Source: Pseudomonas sp. PDM18
GTDB taxonomy: Bacteria > Pseudomonadota > Gammaproteobacteria > Pseudomonadales > Pseudomonadaceae
Length of the DNA: 64,000 nucleotides
NCBI RefSeq assembly: GCF_014852585.1
Contig: NZ_JACVBX010000021.1
Span: 1-64,000 of the forward strand
Reading direction: 5' to 3'
This document shows, in pieces, positions 8,439-16,151 of the stretch (the first letter of the stretch is position 1; each line of letters opens with the position of its first letter). The notes beneath the pieces were generated by a model, which saw only the letters and a list, made by a program, of their open reading frames with translations, searched no databases and was not told the origin of the DNA. The translations under genes and the position numbers were made by a program.

Positions 8439-8546
8439 TGTCCGAGGGCGTATCAGCCGGCCTTTCAGCTCGGGCTGGCGCAGCGCCCCACTCTTGAAGC
8501 TGCCCTCTTATTCATGGGCCGAATTGGCCCGCTCAGGAGTCATCGC

Positions 8547-9575
8547 ATGTTCAAGAAAGCCATAGCACTGATGATGCTGGCCGGCGGCGCCGCCCAGCTG
8601 CATGCCGAAACACTCACCGTGGTGTCCTTCGGTGGAGACAACAAGGTGGCCCAGGAAAAGGCCTTCTACAAACCCTTCGAGCAGCAGGCCAAGGTCACCG
8701 TCCAGGGCGCCGAGTACAACGGCGAGATGGCCAAGATCAAGGTTATGGCCGACACCGGCAAGACCAGCTGGGACGTGGTCGAGGTGGAATCCCCGGAACT
8801 GATGCGCGGTTGCAGCGAAGGCCTGTTCGAGCAGCTCGACTGGTCGAAGCTGGGCAAGCGCGAGGACTTCCTCGACGCCGCCGTGAGCGACTGCGGCGTG
8901 GGCATCTTCATCTGGTCCACGGTCCTCACCTACGACGCCAAGAAACTCGCCAGCGCGCCCACCGGCTGGGCCGATTTCTGGGACGTGAAGAAGTATCCGG
9001 GCAAGCGCGGCCTGCGTCGCGGCGCCAAGTTCACCCTGGAGTTCGCCCTGGAAGCCGACGGCGTCAAGCAGGCCGACCTGTACAAGGTGCTGGGCACCAA
9101 GGAAGGCGTGGACCGCGCGTTCAAGAAGCTCGACGAGATCAAGCCGTACATCCAGTGGTGGGAAGCCGGTGCGCAACCGCTGCAGTGGCTGGCCGCCGGT
9201 GACGTCGTGATGACCAGCGCCTACAACGGCCGCGTTGCCACCGCGCAGAAGGAAGGCCGCGACTTCGCCATCCAGTGGAACGGCAGCATCTACGACCTGG
9301 ACCACTGGGCCATCGTCAAGGGCAGCCCGAAGAAGGAGCTCTCCGAGCAGTTCATCGCGCTGGCCAACAAGCCCGAGCACCAGAAGGTCTTCGCCGAGAA
9401 CATTCCCTACGGCCCGACCAACAAGAACACCATTCCGCTGATCGATGCGGCCATTGCGCCGAAGCTGCCGACCGCGCCGCAGAACCTGGAGAACGCGCGC
9501 GCCATGGACACCGAGTTCTGGATCGACCACGGCGAGGAGCTGGAAACACGCTTCAACGCCTGGGCGAGCAAGTAA
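8547..9575 (+). CDS. ABC transporter periplasmic substrate-binding protein (PotD-like)
   Basis: The 342-residue protein starts with a signal peptide (MFKKAIALMMLAGGAAQLHA, cleavage after residue 20). The mature part looks like the PotD/spermidine-putrescine group of binding proteins (LTVVSFGGDNKVAQEKAFYKPFE, then TSWDVVEVESPEL, YDAKKLASAPTGWADFWDV and QPLQWLAAGDVVMTSAYNGR). The ATG at 8547 has CAGGAG seven bases upstream. An in-frame ATG 11 codons earlier would spoil the signal peptide. No permease or ATPase gene is near, so it must share a transporter encoded elsewhere. It is first in an operon with the kinase and the aminotransferase-fold enzyme. Confidence 0.88.
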   Translation: MFKKAIALMMLAGGAAQLHAETLTVVSFGGDNKVAQEKAFYKPFEQQAKVTVQGAEYNGEMAKIKVMADTGKTSWDVVEVESPELMRGCSEGLFEQLDWSKLGKREDFLDAAVSDCGVGIFIWSTVLTYDAKKLASAPTGWADFWDVKKYPGKRGLRRGAKFTLEFALEADGVKQADLYKVLGTKEGVDRAFKKLDEIKPYIQWWEAGAQPLQWLAAGDVVMTSAYNGRVATAQKEGRDFAIQWNGSIYDLDHWAIVKGSPKKELSEQFIALANKPEHQKVFAENIPYGPTNKNTIPLIDAAIAPKLPTAPQNLENARAMDTEFWIDHGEELETRFNAWASK

Positions 9576-9685
9576 GCCCCACGCGCCTGCTCGGCCCAGC
9601 GCCGGGCGGGCGCCACCGCTCCATGGCATGACCGTTGTCCCGCTGAACCTTGTTACACCCGCTGAACCCTGCTGGAGATGTACCT

Positions 9686-10762
9686 GTGCCCCTCAATACC
9701 GCTCCCGTCCACGACCACCTGCTGGAAGCGGCCCCCGCCCAGGTGAGCGACGCACAGGCCGCTGCCATCGCCGAGGAATACTTCGGCCAGCACGGCACGC
9801 TGCACCGCCTTGCTGGCGAGCGCGACCTGAACTTCCACATCGCCCACGGCCATGGTGACGACCGCCTGCTGAAGCTCTCCCACCCGCTGGAAGACCCGCA
9901 GGTCGTGGATTTCCAGACCCGCGCCCTGCTGCGAGTCGAGGCCGAGGATCCGTCCCTGGCGGTGCAGCGCGTCTACCCCTCGCTCAATGGCGAGCACCAG
10001 ATTCCCATCGAAGTCGACGGCCAGCCGATGATTGCCCGGCTGTTCTCCTTCGTCGACGGCGTCCCCCTGCACCGCTTCCCGCAACGCAGCCGTGCCCTGC
10101 GCGAGAACCTGGGCGACGACCTGGCCCGCCTGGGCCTGGCGCTCAAGGGTTTCGAGCACCCGGCCACCGTCGGTCACGAACTGCTCTGGGACCTCAAGCA
10201 CGCGTCGCGCCTGCGCAATCTGCTGACCTACATCGAGGACCGCGAACAGCGCGCCCTGGTCGAGCGCTTCCTCGACAACTTCGAGCGCCACGCCCTGCCG
10301 CGGCAGGCCACGCTGCGCGCCCAGGTCATCCATAACGACCTGAACCCGCACAACGTTATCGTCGATGCGCAGCACCCGGACCAGGTGCGTAACATCCTCG
10401 ACTTCGGCGACATGGTCCACGCCCCTCTGATCAACGACCTCGGCGTCGCCGCCGCCTACCAGGTGGGCGAGCCGGACGTACCGCTGGCCACCGCTTGCGA
10501 GATGATCGCCGCCTACCATCGCCGCTGCCCGCTGCTGGCCGAGGAACAGGAAATCCTCCCCGACCTGATCGCCACGCGGCTGATCATGACCCTGAGCATC
10601 ACCGCCTGGCGCGCCAGCCTGCACCCCGAGAACCGCGACTACATCCTGCGCAATACCCGCCACGCCTGGCAGAGCCTGCAAGGCCTGGCCGGCCTCAGCC
10701 GGGAACAGGCGCAGGAACAGATCGCCGCTGCCTGTGCCCATCAAGAGGAACCCCGCCCATGA
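9686..10762 (+). CDS. APH-fold small-molecule kinase (hydroxylysine-kinase-like)
   Basis: This 358-residue phosphotransferase of the aminoglycoside-phosphotransferase fold has the catalytic loop VIHNDLNPHNVIV (HxDxxxxN) and the metal-binding ILDFGD. It also has LKLSHPLEDPQVVDFQTRAL and PMIARLFSFVDGVPL early on. In animals a relative phosphorylates 5-hydroxylysine, and the partner is a class III aminotransferase-fold phospho-lyase, exactly the kind of protein encoded next. The frame is open from a TTG at 9650. The GTG at 9686 is preferred because GGAG lies 9 nt upstream. It overlaps the next gene (ATGA at 10759), so the two are translationally coupled. Confidence 0.82.
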   Translation: MPLNTAPVHDHLLEAAPAQVSDAQAAAIAEEYFGQHGTLHRLAGERDLNFHIAHGHGDDRLLKLSHPLEDPQVVDFQTRALLRVEAEDPSLAVQRVYPSLNGEHQIPIEVDGQPMIARLFSFVDGVPLHRFPQRSRALRENLGDDLARLGLALKGFEHPATVGHELLWDLKHASRLRNLLTYIEDREQRALVERFLDNFERHALPRQATLRAQVIHNDLNPHNVIVDAQHPDQVRNILDFGDMVHAPLINDLGVAAAYQVGEPDVPLATACEMIAAYHRRCPLLAEEQEILPDLIATRLIMTLSITAWRASLHPENRDYILRNTRHAWQSLQGLAGLSREQAQEQIAAACAHQEEPRP

Positions 10763-12081
10763 CCATGCCCAACGGATTCAGCGCCGCCGACGCCGAGCGC
10801 CTGAGCGAACAGGAGCGCCGCCTGATCGAACGCCGCGCGCGCCTGCTCGGCCCGGCCTATCGGCTGTTCTACGAGCGCCCGCTGCACACCGTGCGCGGCG
10901 AAGGCGTGTGGCTCTACGACAATCAGGGCAACCGCTACCTCGACGCCTACAACAACGTTGCCTCCATCGGTCACTGCCATCCGCGCGTGGTGCAAGCCAT
11001 CGCCAGCCAGGCGGCAGTGCTGAACACCCACACGCGCTACCTGCAGGAAGGCATCCTCGACTACGCCGAAGACCTGCTCGCCACCTTCCCCGATGGCCTG
11101 GACCAGGTGATGTTCACCTGCACCGGCAGCGAGGCGAACGACCTCGCCCTGCGCATCGCCCGCCAGTACACCGGCGGCACCGGAGTGATCATCACCCGCT
11201 TCGCCTACCACGGCGTCACCGGCAGCATTTCCGAGCTGTCGCCGTCCCTCGGCGCCGGCATCACCCTCCCCGCCCACGCGCGCACCGTGATTGCGCCAGA
11301 CGCCTACCGGCTGGGTGCGGAGAACGTCCGCAAGCTATTCGCCGCCGACGTGCGCGCCGCCATCGCCGACATGCGCGCCCACGGCATCAAACCCGCTGCG
11401 CTGCTGCTCGATGGCATCTTCGCCAGCGACGGCGTCCTGGCCGGCCCGGCCGGCTTCCTCGCCGAAGCCGTGAAAGTCGCCCAGGACGAGGGCCTGCTGT
11501 ACATCGCCGACGAAGTGCAGAGCGGCTTCGCCCGCACCGGCGACGCCATGTGGGGCTTCCAGCGCCACGGCGTTAAGCCGGACCTGGTCACCCTCGGCAA
11601 ACCCATGGGCAACGGCCAGCCCATAGCCGGTGTGGTGGTGCGCCCGGAAATCCTCGAAAGCTTCGGTCGCGAGGTGCGCTACTTCAATACCTTCGGCGGC
11701 AACCCGGTGTCCTGCGCGGCGGCCCAGGCAGTGCTCGACGTGATCCGCGACGAAAAACTGCAGGAGCGCTCCCAGCGCATCGGCGCCTTCCTCGTCGACG
11801 GCATCCGCCAGTTGGCCGAGCGCCATGAACTGATCGGCGACGTGCGCGGCGCGGGCCTGTTCCTCGGCGTCGAACTCGTCACCGACCGCGCGTCAAAGTC
11901 TCCCGCCGCCAACCAGACCCGCCAGGTGGTCAACGGCATGCGCGAGCGCGGCGTGCTGATCAGCGCCGCCGGGCCCCTGGAGAACATCCTGAAGATCCGT
12001 CCGCTGCTGGCCTTCGAGCAGGAACATGCCGAGTTGTTCATCGATTGCCTGGACAAGTCGCTGAAGGACGTTACTACCTGA
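10759..12081 (+). CDS. Class III aminotransferase-fold PLP enzyme, possible phospho-lyase
   Basis: The 440-residue enzyme shows VWLYDNQGNRYLDAYNNVASIGHCHPRV (50-77), TCTGSEAND, ADEVQSGFARTGDAMWGF (250-267) and the PLP lysine K281 in VTLGKPMGNGQPIAGVV. This is the motif set shared by ethanolamine-phosphate and 5-phosphohydroxylysine phospho-lyases and by ordinary omega-aminotransferases. Pairing with an APH-fold kinase in a coupled operon favours a phospho-lyase that releases ammonia and phosphate to give an aldehyde or ketone. A plain aminotransferase is the alternative. The ATG at 10759 has AGGAA upstream. A second ATG is two codons later. Confidence 0.82.
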   Translation: MTMPNGFSAADAERLSEQERRLIERRARLLGPAYRLFYERPLHTVRGEGVWLYDNQGNRYLDAYNNVASIGHCHPRVVQAIASQAAVLNTHTRYLQEGILDYAEDLLATFPDGLDQVMFTCTGSEANDLALRIARQYTGGTGVIITRFAYHGVTGSISELSPSLGAGITLPAHARTVIAPDAYRLGAENVRKLFAADVRAAIADMRAHGIKPAALLLDGIFASDGVLAGPAGFLAEAVKVAQDEGLLYIADEVQSGFARTGDAMWGFQRHGVKPDLVTLGKPMGNGQPIAGVVVRPEILESFGREVRYFNTFGGNPVSCAAAQAVLDVIRDEKLQERSQRIGAFLVDGIRQLAERHELIGDVRGAGLFLGVELVTDRASKSPAANQTRQVVNGMRERGVLISAAGPLENILKIRPLLAFEQEHAELFIDCLDKSLKDVTT

Positions 12082-12105
12082 CGCTTTCATCCTTCAGGAA
12101 CGACG

Positions 12106-12135
12106 CGGGCCGCGATGAACACTCATCGCGGCCCG
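12106..12135. terminator. Strong hairpin between convergent genes
   Basis: CGGGCCGCGATGA and TCATCGCGGCCCG form a 13-bp perfect stem around an ACAC loop. It lies between the stop codons of the convergent aminotransferase-fold gene and the PagP-like gene. It has no long T run, but it is well placed as a shared 3' end for both strands. Confidence 0.6.
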
Positions 12136-12158
12136 TTGCATTTCGGCTGGCAGAAGGG

Positions 12159-12617
12159 TCAGAAGCGTACGCCGACATTCACCATCGCGGCAGCATTACC
12201 CAGCACCACGAACTCGGCGCCGACCGGCCCGTAGTGCGCGCCGACCGAGGGAATGATCGCCGGCGCCACGCCCAGGTGATTGAGCGGGATCTTGTCGCGG
12301 TACTCGCCGCGATAGCCCTGCAGCGCACCGCCGGTAACCTTGGCGTAGAAAGGCGTGCCTTCCCAGTCGAAACGCTTGCCGGCGTAGACATAGTTGGAAC
12401 GCTGGCTGAAGGAGTTCTTGAAGGTCGCACCGCCCCAGACCAGGCCATCGGCGCGGTTGCGCTCCAGGCCTATCAGCTCCTGGTGATTGTTGTGGTCCGG
12501 GTCGTGGTTCCAGTGGGTGGTGTAGACGCTGGTCTGCAGGTACCAAAAGCCCCCATCGTCGGCCATGGCGATGCCACAGCCGAGCAGGGCCAGCGCGGCG
12601 ATCAACAGGCGGCGCAT
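12159..12617 (-). CDS. Outer-membrane beta-barrel protein, divergent PagP-like (PA1343 family)
   Basis: The 152-residue protein has a signal peptide (MRRLLIAALALLGCGIAMA-DD). The mature part is rich in aromatic and glycine residues and ends in aromatic F, as expected of a small barrel (FWYLQTSVYTTHWNHDPDHNNHQELIGLE, FKNSFSQRSNYVYAGKRFD, GYRGEYRDKIPL). Databases often label this family 'sn-glycerol-3-phosphate transporter'. From memory, the P. aeruginosa member PA1343 was shown to be a divergent lipid A palmitoyltransferase. It lies 14 bp downstream of the SlyB-like gene. PagP and SlyB are both PhoP targets in enterics, which supports the assignment. I judge the PagP role likely, not proven. 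Confidence 0.65.
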   Translation of the reverse strand: MRRLLIAALALLGCGIAMADDGGFWYLQTSVYTTHWNHDPDHNNHQELIGLERNRADGLVWGGATFKNSFSQRSNYVYAGKRFDWEGTPFYAKVTGGALQGYRGEYRDKIPLNHLGVAPAIIPSVGAHYGPVGAEFVVLGNAAAMVNVGVRF

Positions 12618-12631
12618 GGGGCGTCCTCCGC

Positions 12632-13096
12632 TCAGAGAGTGACGCGACTGGCGCCGTTGACGGTCATGATGCGCACGCGATCACCGATGCGGAACTGCTG
12701 GTTCGCGTCCACCGCCTGGACGTAGGCGCGGGTGCCGCCGTCATCCTCGCGGACCACGATTTCCACGCCCTGGGTGCGGGTGATGCCCTCTTCCACCGCC
12801 GAGCCCGCCGCGCCGCCCGCGACGCCGCCGAGAATGGTGGTGATGGCCTTGCCGCGACCGCCGCCGATGGAGTTGCCGGCAATGCCGCCAACTGCTGCGC
12901 CGGCCAGGGTGCCGATGGGCGTCTTGGTACCTTCGATCTGTACCGGGCGCAGCGATTCGATGGTGCCCATGCGCACGTTCTGCACGGCGCGGGCGTCAGC
13001 ACGGGAATAGGAAGAACCCGACAGGTTGGAAGCGCAGCCGCTCAGCAGAGCGGCGCTGGCAAACAGGGCAGTCAGAAGCAGAGTGGGACGGTTCAT
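12632..13096 (-). CDS. SlyB-like glycine-zipper outer-membrane lipoprotein
   Basis: The 154-residue lipoprotein has lipobox LSGC near residue 21 (MNRPTLLLTALFASAALLSGC). A glycine-zipper segment follows (TLAGAAVGGIAGNSIGGGRGKAITTILGGVAGGAAGSAVEEGI), then the C-terminal domain TQGVEIVVREDDGGTRAYVQAVD and FRIGDRVRIM. In enterics SlyB stabilises the outer membrane and is induced through PhoP. A close paralogue lies at 25697-26161. It is first in a two-gene operon with the PagP-like gene, behind an array of GTTCAG repeats. Confidence 0.88.
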   Translation of the reverse strand: MNRPTLLLTALFASAALLSGCASNLSGSSYSRADARAVQNVRMGTIESLRPVQIEGTKTPIGTLAGAAVGGIAGNSIGGGRGKAITTILGGVAGGAAGSAVEEGITRTQGVEIVVREDDGGTRAYVQAVDANQQFRIGDRVRIMTVNGASRVTL

Positions 13097-13151
13097 GATG
13101 TTGACCTCGGAAGGCTCTCAAAAGTGATGGTGAAAGCCTAACGATCGGTCC

Positions 13152-13208
13152 CTGAACTCCTCCTGAACCCTCTCTGAACCAATGCTGAACGAAGCTGAAC
13201 GACTGAAT
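13152..13208 (-). promoter_or_regulatory. Tandem GTTCAG direct repeats in the slyB-pagP promoter (PhoP-like box array)
   Basis: CTGAAC on the plus strand (GTTCAG in the direction of transcription) starts at 13152, 13163, 13174, 13185 and 13195. A one-mismatch copy starts at 13203. The first four are exactly 11 bp apart. An 11-bp direct-repeat period is the signature of OmpR/PhoB-family response regulators. The last copy is followed after 11 bp by TAGGCT, a possible -10 element, so the box would replace the -35. PhoP-type hexamer repeats with this spacing, and PhoP control of slyB and pagP in enterics, make PhoP the first candidate. Confidence 0.7.
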
Positions 13209-13225
13209 GATTTTACTGACAGCTG

Positions 13226-14155
13226 TCAGCCTTCCAGCGCGACCAGTTGCATCCGGCTGCGCTCGAACCAGCGCAGCAGGTAGTCCGCCAGCAGCTGCGT
13301 GCGGCGCGGCAGGCGGCTCTGGTAGGCGTGGATGAGGAACACCGGCTGGGTCCGAGTCTGGTAGTCGCGCAGCAGCCAGACGAGACTGCCTTCAGCCAAT
13401 TCCTGCTGAATCATGTAGGAGGGCAGCCGGCTGATCCCCGCGCCCGCCAGCGCCGCCTTCTTCAGCAGGGTGTAGTGGTTGCTCGCCAGCAGGCCGCTCA
13501 CCGTCACCCGAAACAGTTCGTGGTGGCGCTGGTAGAGCCAGACGTCGCTGTCCTGATAATGGGTGTTCTGCAGGCAGGAATGCCCGGCCAGCTCCGCCGG
13601 CGCTTCCGGCACGCCGTGCTCGACCAGGTAGTCCGGCGTGGCACAGGTCAGCTCCTGCACGGCGAACAGCGGCCGCGCCACCAGGCGCTCGTCCACCGCC
13701 AGGCTGCCGGAACGGATCGCCAGGTCGAAGCCGTCGGCCACAAGGTCGCGGCGTTCGTTGGACAGGTCCAGCTCCAGGCGGATGTCCGGGTACTGGCGGG
13801 AAAACTCCATCAGCCAGGCATCGAAGAAGGTCTCGCCCAAGGACACCGGCACGCTCAGCCGCACCTTACCCTGCGCCTCCTCCTGCAACGCCAGCACCGC
13901 CTGCCGTGCCCGCGCAGCCTGGGCATTGAGCGCCTGGGCCTCGGGCAACAGCGCGGCGCCTGCGGCAGTCAGGGACAGGCGCCGCGTCGTGCGGTGCACC
14001 AGGGTCGCACCCAACGCCTGCTCCAGCGCGGAAATCCGCTTGGACAGCTGGCCCTTGCTGCAGCCGAGCCTCTCCGCCGCGCGGGTGAAGCTGCCGCATT
14101 CGAGCAGCACGGCGAAGGCGGAAAGGTCTTCCAGGTCGCTGGCGATTGTTTCCAT
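13226..14155 (-). CDS. LysR-family transcriptional regulator
   Basis: The 309-residue protein has a LysR winged helix at residues 8-67 (LEDLSAFAVLLECGSFTRAAERLGCSKGQLSKRISALEQALGATLVHRTTRRLSLTAAG, in pieces) and a periplasmic-binding-like effector domain (GKVRLSVPVSLGETFFDAWL, FDLAIRSG, KKAALAGAGISRLPSYMI). It belongs to the group that often sits divergent from a small oxidoreductase it controls. Here the SDR at 14252 is divergent, 96 bp away. The stop codon falls inside a 14-bp palindrome (CTGACAGCTGTCAG, 13216-13229), which may be coincidental. Confidence 0.9.
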   Translation of the reverse strand: METIASDLEDLSAFAVLLECGSFTRAAERLGCSKGQLSKRISALEQALGATLVHRTTRRLSLTAAGAALLPEAQALNAQAARARQAVLALQEEAQGKVRLSVPVSLGETFFDAWLMEFSRQYPDIRLELDLSNERRDLVADGFDLAIRSGSLAVDERLVARPLFAVQELTCATPDYLVEHGVPEAPAELAGHSCLQNTHYQDSDVWLYQRHHELFRVTVSGLLASNHYTLLKKAALAGAGISRLPSYMIQQELAEGSLVWLLRDYQTRTQPVFLIHAYQSRLPRRTQLLADYLLRWFERSRMQLVALEG

Positions 14156-14251
14156 ATGAAAACCAAAGGTTATCGATTGGCTGGATTATAAAAACAGAAG
14201 ACCACTCTAGACTGAATTCACTTTCAGCCAAACCTCACACTGGAGTGCCTC

Positions 14252-14851
14252 ATGAAAATCATCCTGATCGGTGCCAGCGGCACCCTCGGCCAGGCCGTCG
14301 CCAACGAACTGGGCCCGCGCCACGAGATCATCCGCGTCGGCCGCAACAGCGGCGACTATCGCGTGGACATCACCGAAAGCGCCTCGATTCGCACACTGTT
14401 CGAACAGGTCGGCGGCTTCGATGCGCTGATCAGCGCCGCCGGCAAGGTGCACTTCGGCGCACTGTCTGAAATGGGCGAGGCGGAAATGGCGGTCGGCCTG
14501 AAGGACAAGCTGATGGGCCAGGTGAACCTGGTACTGATCGGCAGCCAGTACGCCAACGACGGCGCCTCCTTCACCCTCACCACCGGCATCCTCAGCGAAC
14601 AGCCCATCGTGCTGGGCAGCTCGGCCAGTCTGGTCAACGGCGCGGTGGAAGGCTTCGTGCGCAGCGCCGCCCTGGAACTGCCGCGCGGCCAGCGGATCAA
14701 CGCGGTGAGCCCGAACGTGCTGGTGGAATCGATGGAGGGCTACGCGCCATTCTTCCGCGGCTTCAAGCCGGTGCCGGCCGCCGACGCCGCGCTGGGCTTT
14801 GCCCGTAGCGTAGAGGGCAAGCAGAGCGGGCAGGTGTACAAGATCTGGTAA
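14252..14851 (+). CDS. Short SDR-family oxidoreductase (199 aa)
   Basis: This is a compact SDR with MKIILIGASGTLGQAVANELG (nucleotide-binding loop GASGTLG), NSGDYRVDITESASI, SAAGKVHFG (NAG replaced by SAAG) and SASLVNGAVEGFVRSAALELPRGQRINAVSPNVL. The classical Tyr-x3-Lys is not present, since the equivalent stretch reads NGAVEGFV. This is typical of the short atypical SDR subgroup, whose members may bind NADPH without classical catalysis. It diverges from the LysR gene, and the shared 96-bp region holds AT-rich promoter sequence. It is probably LysR-controlled. Substrate unknown. Confidence 0.85.
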   Translation: MKIILIGASGTLGQAVANELGPRHEIIRVGRNSGDYRVDITESASIRTLFEQVGGFDALISAAGKVHFGALSEMGEAEMAVGLKDKLMGQVNLVLIGSQYANDGASFTLTTGILSEQPIVLGSSASLVNGAVEGFVRSAALELPRGQRINAVSPNVLVESMEGYAPFFRGFKPVPAADAALGFARSVEGKQSGQVYKIW

Positions 14852-14862
14852 CAGAACGTCCT

Positions 14863-14940
14863 CGTAGGGCGCATAACCTGGAACAGGTGATCCGCTAACC
14901 CCATCGCGGCGGATAACGCTGGCGCGTTATTCGCCCTACG
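14863..14940. repeat. Palindromic intergenic repeat, copy 1
   Basis: Arms CGTAGGGCGCATAACCTGGA and GGATAACGCTGGCGCGTTAT plus CGCCCTACG enclose a dyad of about 78 bp. A second copy with the same sequence core lies at 16152-16228, flanking two genes. It is a family distinct from the REP elements in this window. Confidence 0.8.
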
Positions 14941-14985
14941 ATGCTGGTGACGTTTCGGCCCCCTTCCTTGCTCGCGAACAGTCCC

Positions 14986-15384
14986 CTACTCGGTCTTGCC
15001 GGCATAACACACCGGCGAACTCCCCTCGCCCTGCTTCTCCAGCTCATCCTCGAGAAACTCAGCCAGCACGCGGGCGTTGTTGTGCTTCTCGTCCTTAGCC
15101 GCATAGAGCAGCGTCAGCGGGCCCTTGCGTGCCAGGTCCAGCAGGCCCATCCAGTGTTCCGGATGGGCATTCAGCTCGCGGTGGTAAGCCTTGCGGAAAT
15201 CCTCGAACAAGCTCGGATCGTGGTGGAAGCGCTGGCGCAGTTCGTTGGACGGCGACGCCTCCTTGGCCCACTGCTCCATGTGCAGGTCTTCCTTGCGAAT
15301 GCCCCGTGGCCACAGGCGGTCCACCAGCACCCTCGGGCCGTCTTCCTGCGCCGCCGGCTCGTAGGCGCGCTTGCAACGAATCAT
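14986..15384 (-). CDS. DUF488 family protein
   Basis: The 132-residue protein has the family signature: MIRCKRAYEPA, then DGPRVLVDRLWPRGIRKEDL, LRQRFHHDP, FRKAYHREL and GPLTLLYAAKDEKHNNARVLAEFLEDEL. DUF488 proteins are small, cytoplasmic, widespread and of unknown function. The conserved DRLWPRG and AKDE(K)HN motifs look like an active or nucleic-acid-binding site. It is transcribed divergently from the lipoprotein gene at 15461 and sits between two copies of an intergenic repeat. Confidence 0.88.
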   Translation of the reverse strand: MIRCKRAYEPAAQEDGPRVLVDRLWPRGIRKEDLHMEQWAKEASPSNELRQRFHHDPSLFEDFRKAYHRELNAHPEHWMGLLDLARKGPLTLLYAAKDEKHNNARVLAEFLEDELEKQGEGSSPVCYAGKTE

Positions 15385-15460
15385 CCGAAATCCTCCATGT
15401 CAGCTTGAGGTGGCCGGCTTCGCTGGGTAACGTGGGCGCACTTTCGAGGGAGCCCGTTCC

Positions 15461-16129
15461 ATGCGATCCAGCCGTTTCATTCTGTTCAGCCTGCTGCCCC
15501 TGTTCGCCGCCTGCCAGGTGTGGACGCCGAACAAGACCGATATTAACGCCTCCACCCGACTGCAGGGCGAGCTGACCCGCCAGGACGGCAAGCTGGTGTT
15601 CCGCAGTTGCACCGAGCAACGCCTATTCAGCATCGAGGACACCGGCAACACCGGCCTGCCTCGCGACGCGCTGGAGATGTTCAATGACGGCGCCAGCTCG
15701 CTGTACGCCGACCTGCGCGGCAGCTTCAGCGGCAGCAGCGCCCAGGGCACCGACGGCAAGCTGGAAGTGGCCAAGGTCTATCGCCTGCAGAACGAGGGTT
15801 CCGGCTGCGACGACCCGAACTTCAAGCGCGCAGTCGTCCGCGCCCACGGCAACGAGCCGGGCTGGAGCGTGCTGGTGAACAGCCAGGGCATGCTGATCGA
15901 GCAGCCGGGCAAGGAATCGCTGGCGCTGCCGTACATCGCCGAAGGCGTGCCCGACGGCAGCACCAGTTATTCCAGCGAGGCCAACGGCGAGAAGGTCGAG
16001 TTATGGGTCGCTCCGGCACGCTGCCAGGACAGCATGAGCGGCGCGCTGAGCAACCTGTCCGCCGAGCTGCGCCTGGACAACAAGGTGATGCGCGGCTGCG
16101 CCTATCCGGGCGGCTCCAGCGGCGACTGA
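15461..16129 (+). CDS. Putative lipoprotein, COG3650-like
   Basis: The 222-residue protein has a signal sequence with lipobox-like FAAC (MRSSRFILFSLLPLFAAC, Cys18). The rest has no recognisable enzyme motif. It resembles secreted Pseudomonas proteins related to COG3650/NlpE-like domains (RLQGELTRQDGKLVFRSCTEQR near the N-terminus, RAHGNEPGWSVLVNSQGMLIEQPG in the middle, and YSSEANGEKVELWVAPARCQDSMSG near the end). Four or more cysteines outside the lipobox may form disulphides. It is a single-gene unit between two divergent or convergent neighbours. Function unknown. Confidence 0.75.
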   Translation: MRSSRFILFSLLPLFAACQVWTPNKTDINASTRLQGELTRQDGKLVFRSCTEQRLFSIEDTGNTGLPRDALEMFNDGASSLYADLRGSFSGSSAQGTDGKLEVAKVYRLQNEGSGCDDPNFKRAVVRAHGNEPGWSVLVNSQGMLIEQPGKESLALPYIAEGVPDGSTSYSSEANGEKVELWVAPARCQDSMSGALSNLSAELRLDNKVMRGCAYPGGSSGD

Positions 16130-16151
16130 TCACCGCCGGTGAAGCTCAGGC

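Noticed and set aside
13152-13208. GTTCAG repeats considered as a CRISPR-like or tandem satellite array
   Set aside because: The unit is a hexamer with 5-bp spacers one helical turn apart and lies directly upstream of a promoter, so a response-regulator binding array explains it better.
13216-13229. Palindrome CTGACAGCTGTCAG as an operator of the LysR gene
   Set aside because: It overlaps the stop codon of the LysR gene, not a promoter, and is upstream of slyB at a distance where the GTTCAG array already accounts for regulation. It may be chance.
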